From Paracoccaceae bacterium (lineage in GTDB: Bacteria > Pseudomonadota > Alphaproteobacteria > Rhodobacterales > Rhodobacteraceae): 8,333 nucleotides of DNA. The position numbers and the translations under genes are program-made. The stretch is taken from assembly GCA_020441345.1 (NCBI GenBank), contig JAGRMK010000231.1:1-8333 (forward strand), read 5' to 3'. Of the stretch, positions 6,125 through 8,333 are shown piece by piece (position 1 is the stretch's first letter; the number at the start of each line of letters is the position of its first letter). The notes below the pieces were generated by a model that worked only from the letters and a program-made list of their open reading frames with translations, had not been told where the DNA came from and made no database searches.

Positions 6125-6426
6125 CGAAACAGCGCGTCGCAGACCCCAGCGACGCCCGGAATTGAGCCAGATCGTCGGACCGGAGCCGCGTCATCCCCGG
6201 CGATACTGTCGGCAGCCCCGCCACCTTCGGTGCCAGGTCGGGCAACAAGGTATCTGCCCCAGGATTGCCAAGGCCGGGATCCGCAGTCCGAACTCGGGCA
6301 CCCATGTATCGAAACGGCACGTTGCGCTTTAGGGGCTGTCCGCGCACCCTCGATATCGAAGGGGACCGTCCCGGTCAGACCGGCAACCGCCTGTATCTCG
6401 GACGGGGCGACGACCAGGATCAGCGG
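6124..6426 (-). pseudogene. chrB: chrB (chromate-resistance protein) remnant, C-terminal domain in three frames
   Basis: ChrB proteins accompany ChrA and act in chromate sensing and resistance. Reading the minus strand in order, four segments match the ChrB C-terminal domain as I recall it, each needing a frame change. These are PLILVVAPSEIQAV and VPFDIEGA (6340-6426); TCRFDTWVPEFGL and its continuation IPALAIL (6260-6322); GADTLLPDLAPKVAGL through RLRSDDLAQFRASLG (6144-6260); and VCDALFR (6124-6144). The ADT...LAP and SDDLAQ...LG...DALFR pattern is characteristic. The N-terminal part and the usual C-terminus are missing, and the last piece runs straight into chrA sequence, so a deletion probably fused the two genes. 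It is clearly non-coding as an intact protein. Confidence 0.8.
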
Positions 6427-6598
6427 TGCGTGCGACACCCCGATCGGGTTGCGCGCTTGCTCCAATGACGCGGCCTCTGGCGCCTGCCTGGGTGTTTTCT
6501 CCTGTCCCAGGGCGTGAAGGGCCGCAATTCTTCGGCGGCCACCGCACAAGGATCTCGCCCCCCATGCGGCTTGTCGTGCCCGCTCCGCGCCCCGCCCA
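6427..6598 (-). other. Unassigned stretch upstream of the chrB remnant
   Basis: No start-to-stop gene with family resemblance is visible on either strand. On the minus strand the frame of the first chrB piece stays open back to about 6549 (IAALHALGQEKTP), so part of this may be worn ChrB linker sequence, but I could not match it. It ends at the stop codon of the Lrp-family gene. Confidence 0.4.
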
Positions 6599-7051
6599 TC
6601 AAGCCCGCTCGTCCTTGGGTGAGCCCATCACCACGAACGAGGTGATCGCGTTGACCTGTGGCAGGGTGCCCAGGGTTTCGGTATGAAAATGCTTGTAGGC
6701 CACCAGATCGGCCACCTCGACCCGCAACAGATACTCCACCGTGCCGGTGATGTTGTGGCACTCGCGGCACTGCGGCGCAGCTTGCATCGCCCGTTCAAAA
6801 CCCTCTTGCGCGGCTTTGGTGTGGGTATTGAGCCCAACCGTCACATAGGCCACGAAGCCGATACCGGTCTTCGCCGGATCCAGCACGGCACGATAGCCTT
6901 TGATCACCCCCCGGCGCTCCAGATCCTGAACCCGGCGCAAACAGGCCGAGGGCGACAGCCCGACGCGCTCAGCGAGGTCGAGGTTCGACATCCGCCCGTC
7001 ACGCGACAGGCTGCGCAATATCTTCTCGTTGATATGATCCATTTCGCTCAT
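6599..7051 (-). CDS. Lrp/AsnC-family transcriptional regulator
   Basis: A 150-aa DNA-binding regulator of the feast/famine family, usually an oligomer that responds to amino acids. The N-terminal winged helix-turn-helix spans about 5-55, with the recognition pair LDLAERVGLSPSACLRRVQDLE at 24-45. The RAM/AsnC ligand-binding domain follows at about 66-142, with the typical glycine turn ITGTVEYLLRV (101-111). Length is normal for the family. ATG 7049-7051 was chosen; the frame extends one codon to a TTG. No Shine-Dalgarno is visible, and a promoter candidate would start transcription about 4 nt before the ATG, so a leaderless message is possible. It is divergent from a LysE-type exporter with 92 nt between the starts, the usual arrangement for a local regulator of amino-acid export. 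The effector cannot be read from the sequence. Confidence 0.92.
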   Translation of the reverse strand: MSEMDHINEKILRSLSRDGRMSNLDLAERVGLSPSACLRRVQDLERRGVIKGYRAVLDPAKTGIGFVAYVTVGLNTHTKAAQEGFERAMQAAPQCRECHNITGTVEYLLRVEVADLVAYKHFHTETLGTLPQVNAITSFVVMGSPKDERA

Positions 7052-7055
7052 CAAT

Positions 7056-7089
7056 TGCGAAAATAGACGCTAAATCGCAGCCTTTGCAA
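7056..7089 (-). promoter_or_regulatory. Divergent control region: candidate Lrp-gene promoter and operator
   Basis: On the minus strand -35 TTGCAA (7084-7089) and -10 TCTATT (7062-7067) have a 16-nt spacer, with start near 7055. An inverted repeat, TGCGA (7056-7060) and TCGCA (7075-7079), straddles the -10 and could bind the regulator for autocontrol. TTGCAA is itself palindromic, but I see no good -10 at proper spacing for the plus-strand exporter. Low confidence on both claims. Confidence 0.35.
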
Positions 7090-7143
7090 TCCCTCGCCCG
7101 GGAATGCCGAATATATGTGTCCGACATCAACAGAGTTCCTGCG

Positions 7144-7746
7144 ATGCCGATCTCGACCGACCTTCTGCTTGCGCTGATCCTCTACGCTTTCGTGGCATCG
7201 ATCACACCGGGGCCAAACAACCTGATGCTGCTGGCTTCGGGCGCCAATTTCGGCTTTCGGCGAACGCTTCCGCACATGCTGGGGATCGGCGGCGGGTTCA
7301 CGGTCATGGTTGCGCTGGTCGGGCTTGGGCTGGCCGGACTGTTCGTCACCTATCCGCCCGCCCGCTTGGTGCTGACCGTGCTCTCGGTGCTGTACCTGCT
7401 CTGGCTGTCCTGGAAAATCGCCACCGCGGCGCCGCCAGACCGGCAGGCAACCGTTGCCACAAAGCCTTTCTCGTTCCTGCAAGCCGCCGCATTCCAGTGG
7501 GTCAACCCGAAGGCCTGGACGATGGCTCTGACCGCAAACACGCTCTACGCGCCCGCCGCCGACCTTCCCTCGGTCCTGGCAGTCGCGTTGGCATTCGGGG
7601 CGGTCAACCTGCCCTGCGTTTCCGTCTGGGCGGCCATGGGCACCGTGTTGCGCCGCATCCTGCGCACCCCCACGGGTCTGCGCCTGTTCAACGGTGCGAT
7701 GGCGCTGCTTCTGGTGGCAACGCTCTGGCCGGTGCTCCGCACCTGA
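7144..7746 (+). CDS. LysE/RhtB-family amino-acid exporter
   Basis: A 200-aa inner-membrane protein, the usual size for this family, which exports amino acids or related metabolites using the proton gradient. The conserved N-terminal block TPGPNNLMLLASGANFG (21-37) is intact, as is the QWVNPKAW motif (118-125). About six hydrophobic helices are seen at 6-26, 46-69, 74-92, 111-131, 143-167 and 182-198. The start ATG 7144 was chosen because the protein then begins with the typical MPISTDLLLAL; the frame is open back to a TTG at 7084, but those residues are polar and lie in the control region. The Shine-Dalgarno is weak (AGAG about 10 nt upstream). It is divergent from an Lrp/AsnC gene, its probable regulator. 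The substrate is unknown. Confidence 0.9.
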   Translation: MPISTDLLLALILYAFVASITPGPNNLMLLASGANFGFRRTLPHMLGIGGGFTVMVALVGLGLAGLFVTYPPARLVLTVLSVLYLLWLSWKIATAAPPDRQATVATKPFSFLQAAAFQWVNPKAWTMALTANTLYAPAADLPSVLAVALAFGAVNLPCVSVWAAMGTVLRRILRTPTGLRLFNGAMALLLVATLWPVLRT

Positions 7747-7768
7747 CCCCTTGAAACCCCACCCGATT

Positions 7769-7790
7769 TCATCTTGCCCAAAATACTCGG
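7769..7790 (+). repeat. Partial copy of the A-rich end of the gene-end repeat
   Basis: TCATCTTGCCCAAAATACTC followed by GG aligns, with two small gaps, to the minus strand of 1804-1826 (TCATCTGTCCAAAAATATCC then TGG). It follows an exporter stop codon as the other follows cmk. The hairpin part of the element is absent here. Two related sequences in 8 kb, both just after genes, suggest a dispersed family. Confidence 0.45.
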
Positions 7791-7829
7791 ACAACGGCAC
7801 ATCCGTCATCCCGCTTCAGACCGGGCGCC

Positions 7830-7853
7830 GTAGGGTGCGTGCTTGCACGCACC
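7830..7853 (+). repeat. REP-like hairpin with GTAG foot
   Basis: GTAG (7830-7833) is followed at once by a perfect 8-bp stem, GGTGCGTG/CACGCACC, with a CTTG loop (7834-7853). A GTAG tetranucleotide at the foot of an imperfect or perfect palindrome is the known mark of REP elements served by TnpA-REP (RAYT) transposases. It sits between the convergent exporter and rpoH genes, the usual site for REPs, and may also end transcription. No RAYT gene is in the window. Confidence 0.6.
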
Positions 7854-7860
7854 GCCCCCG

Positions 7861-8333
7861 TCATGCCGGGATCATGCCCTTTTCGGCCGCGATCTCCCGC
7901 ATCCGGGTTTGCAGCTTTTCAAAGGCCCGCACCTCGATCTGGCGGATGCGTTCGCGACTGACGTCGTATTTCGCCGACAGCTCTTCCAGCGTGACGGCCG
8001 GTTCGGCCAGCTTGCGTTCGGTCAGGATATCGCGTTCGCGCTCGTTGAGCACATCCATCGCCTCCATCAGCATCGCCTGCCGCGCCTCGAACTCATCGCG
8101 TTCGGCATAGTCCCCGGCCTGATCGGCGTCCTCGTCCTGCAACCAGTCCTGCCAGCTCGCCGAGCCTTCCTCGCCGCCGACGGTGATGTTGAGCGACGCG
8201 TCCGACCCCGCGAGGCGGCGGTTCATGTCCACCACCTCGTGTTCCGAGACCGACAGGTCCTCGGCGAGTTTCTTCACGTTCTCGGGCCGCAGGTCGCCTT
8301 CTTCGATGGCGCCGATCCGGGCCTTGGCCTTGC
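7861..8333 (-). CDS. rpoH: RNA polymerase sigma-32 factor, C-terminal part (window cuts the 5' end)
   Basis: The last 156 or so codons of the heat-shock sigma factor; the N-terminal regions 1-2, including the RpoH box, lie outside the window. The frame continues through GTG 8275-8277 without a stop to 8331 (KAKARIGAIEEGDLRPEN), so the GTG is not the start. Region 3 covers NVKKLAEDLSVSEHEVVDMN. The linker has SWQDWLQDEDADQ, typical of RpoH. Region 4.2 is the -35-binding helix-turn-helix, with VTLEELSAKYDVSRERIRQI and VRAFEKLQTRM. The RERIRQIE segment is the standard sigma70-family signature. Many Rhodobacteraceae have two rpoH genes (I and II); this fragment alone does not settle which. It is convergent with the exporter gene. 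Confidence 0.93.
   Translation of the reverse strand, partial: KAKARIGAIEEGDLRPENVKKLAEDLSVSEHEVVDMNRRLAGSDASLNITVGGEEGSASWQDWLQDEDADQAGDYAERDEFEARQAMLMEAMDVLNERERDILTERKLAEPAVTLEELSAKYDVSRERIRQIEVRAFEKLQTRMREIAAEKGMIPA

Noticed and set aside
5472..6332. 286-codon plus-strand frame across the aroA start and chrA remnant
   Set aside because: Composition is Arg/Gln/Pro-rich with no recognisable domain; the minus strand carries the ChrA/ChrB similarity.
7051..7809. 252-codon minus-strand frame opposite the exporter
   Set aside because: Antisense to a clear LysE/RhtB gene and lacking any helix pattern or motif.
1..8333. CRISPR array, insertion sequence, integrase or phage genes
   Set aside because: No spaced direct repeats, no transposase or integrase motifs, and no target-site duplications were seen.

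Overview
The window looks like chromosomal DNA of an alphaproteobacterium of the Rhodobacteraceae (Roseobacter/Rhodobacter) type. The support is high GC with strong GC3 bias, a CP4-like class II EPSP synthase, a short Psd followed by a membrane-type PssA, an RpoH of the alphaproteobacterial kind, and hairpin repeats of a sort I recall at gene ends in this family. This assignment is an inference from gene content; no 16S or other marker is present.

Layout. 1-140: spacer, then a tRNA-Asp(GUC) on the minus strand with encoded CCA and a good sigma70 promoter. 206-2442 (minus): cmk, then psd and pssA, with psd and pssA only 3 nt apart. A composite hairpin repeat and a strong stem-loop lie between cmk and psd. 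2549-3631 (plus): a metallo-beta-lactamase-fold hydrolase of the NAPE-PLD-like family with a twin-arginine-like N-terminus. 3714-5554 (minus): aroA followed by a four-helix membrane protein, joined by a 1-nt stop/start overlap. 5625 to about 6550 (minus): no intact gene, but clear remains of a chromate-resistance chrB-chrA pair, broken by frameshifts, an internal stop and several internal deletions. 6599-7051 (minus): an Lrp/AsnC regulator, divergent from 7144-7746 (plus), a LysE/RhtB-type amino-acid exporter; the two share a 92-bp control region. 7747-7860: convergent intergenic region with a REP-like GTAG hairpin and a partial copy of the gene-end repeat. 7861-8333 (minus): the 3' part of rpoH (sigma-32), cut by the window edge.

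How the genes work together. psd and pssA make phosphatidylethanolamine in two steps: PssA makes phosphatidylserine from CDP-diacylglycerol and Psd decarboxylates it. The neighbouring NAPE-PLD-like hydrolase belongs to a family that cleaves N-acylated PE, so a phospholipid theme is possible but unproven. aroA gives chorismate-pathway EPSP and cmk gives CDP/dCDP. The Lrp-like protein is the natural candidate to control the adjacent exporter. I see no intact new defence, mobile or signalling system. The most informative points are the decayed chromate locus, the unusual T-loop of the tRNA-Asp, the glycine at the glyphosate-determining position of a CP4-like AroA, and the dispersed hairpin repeats.
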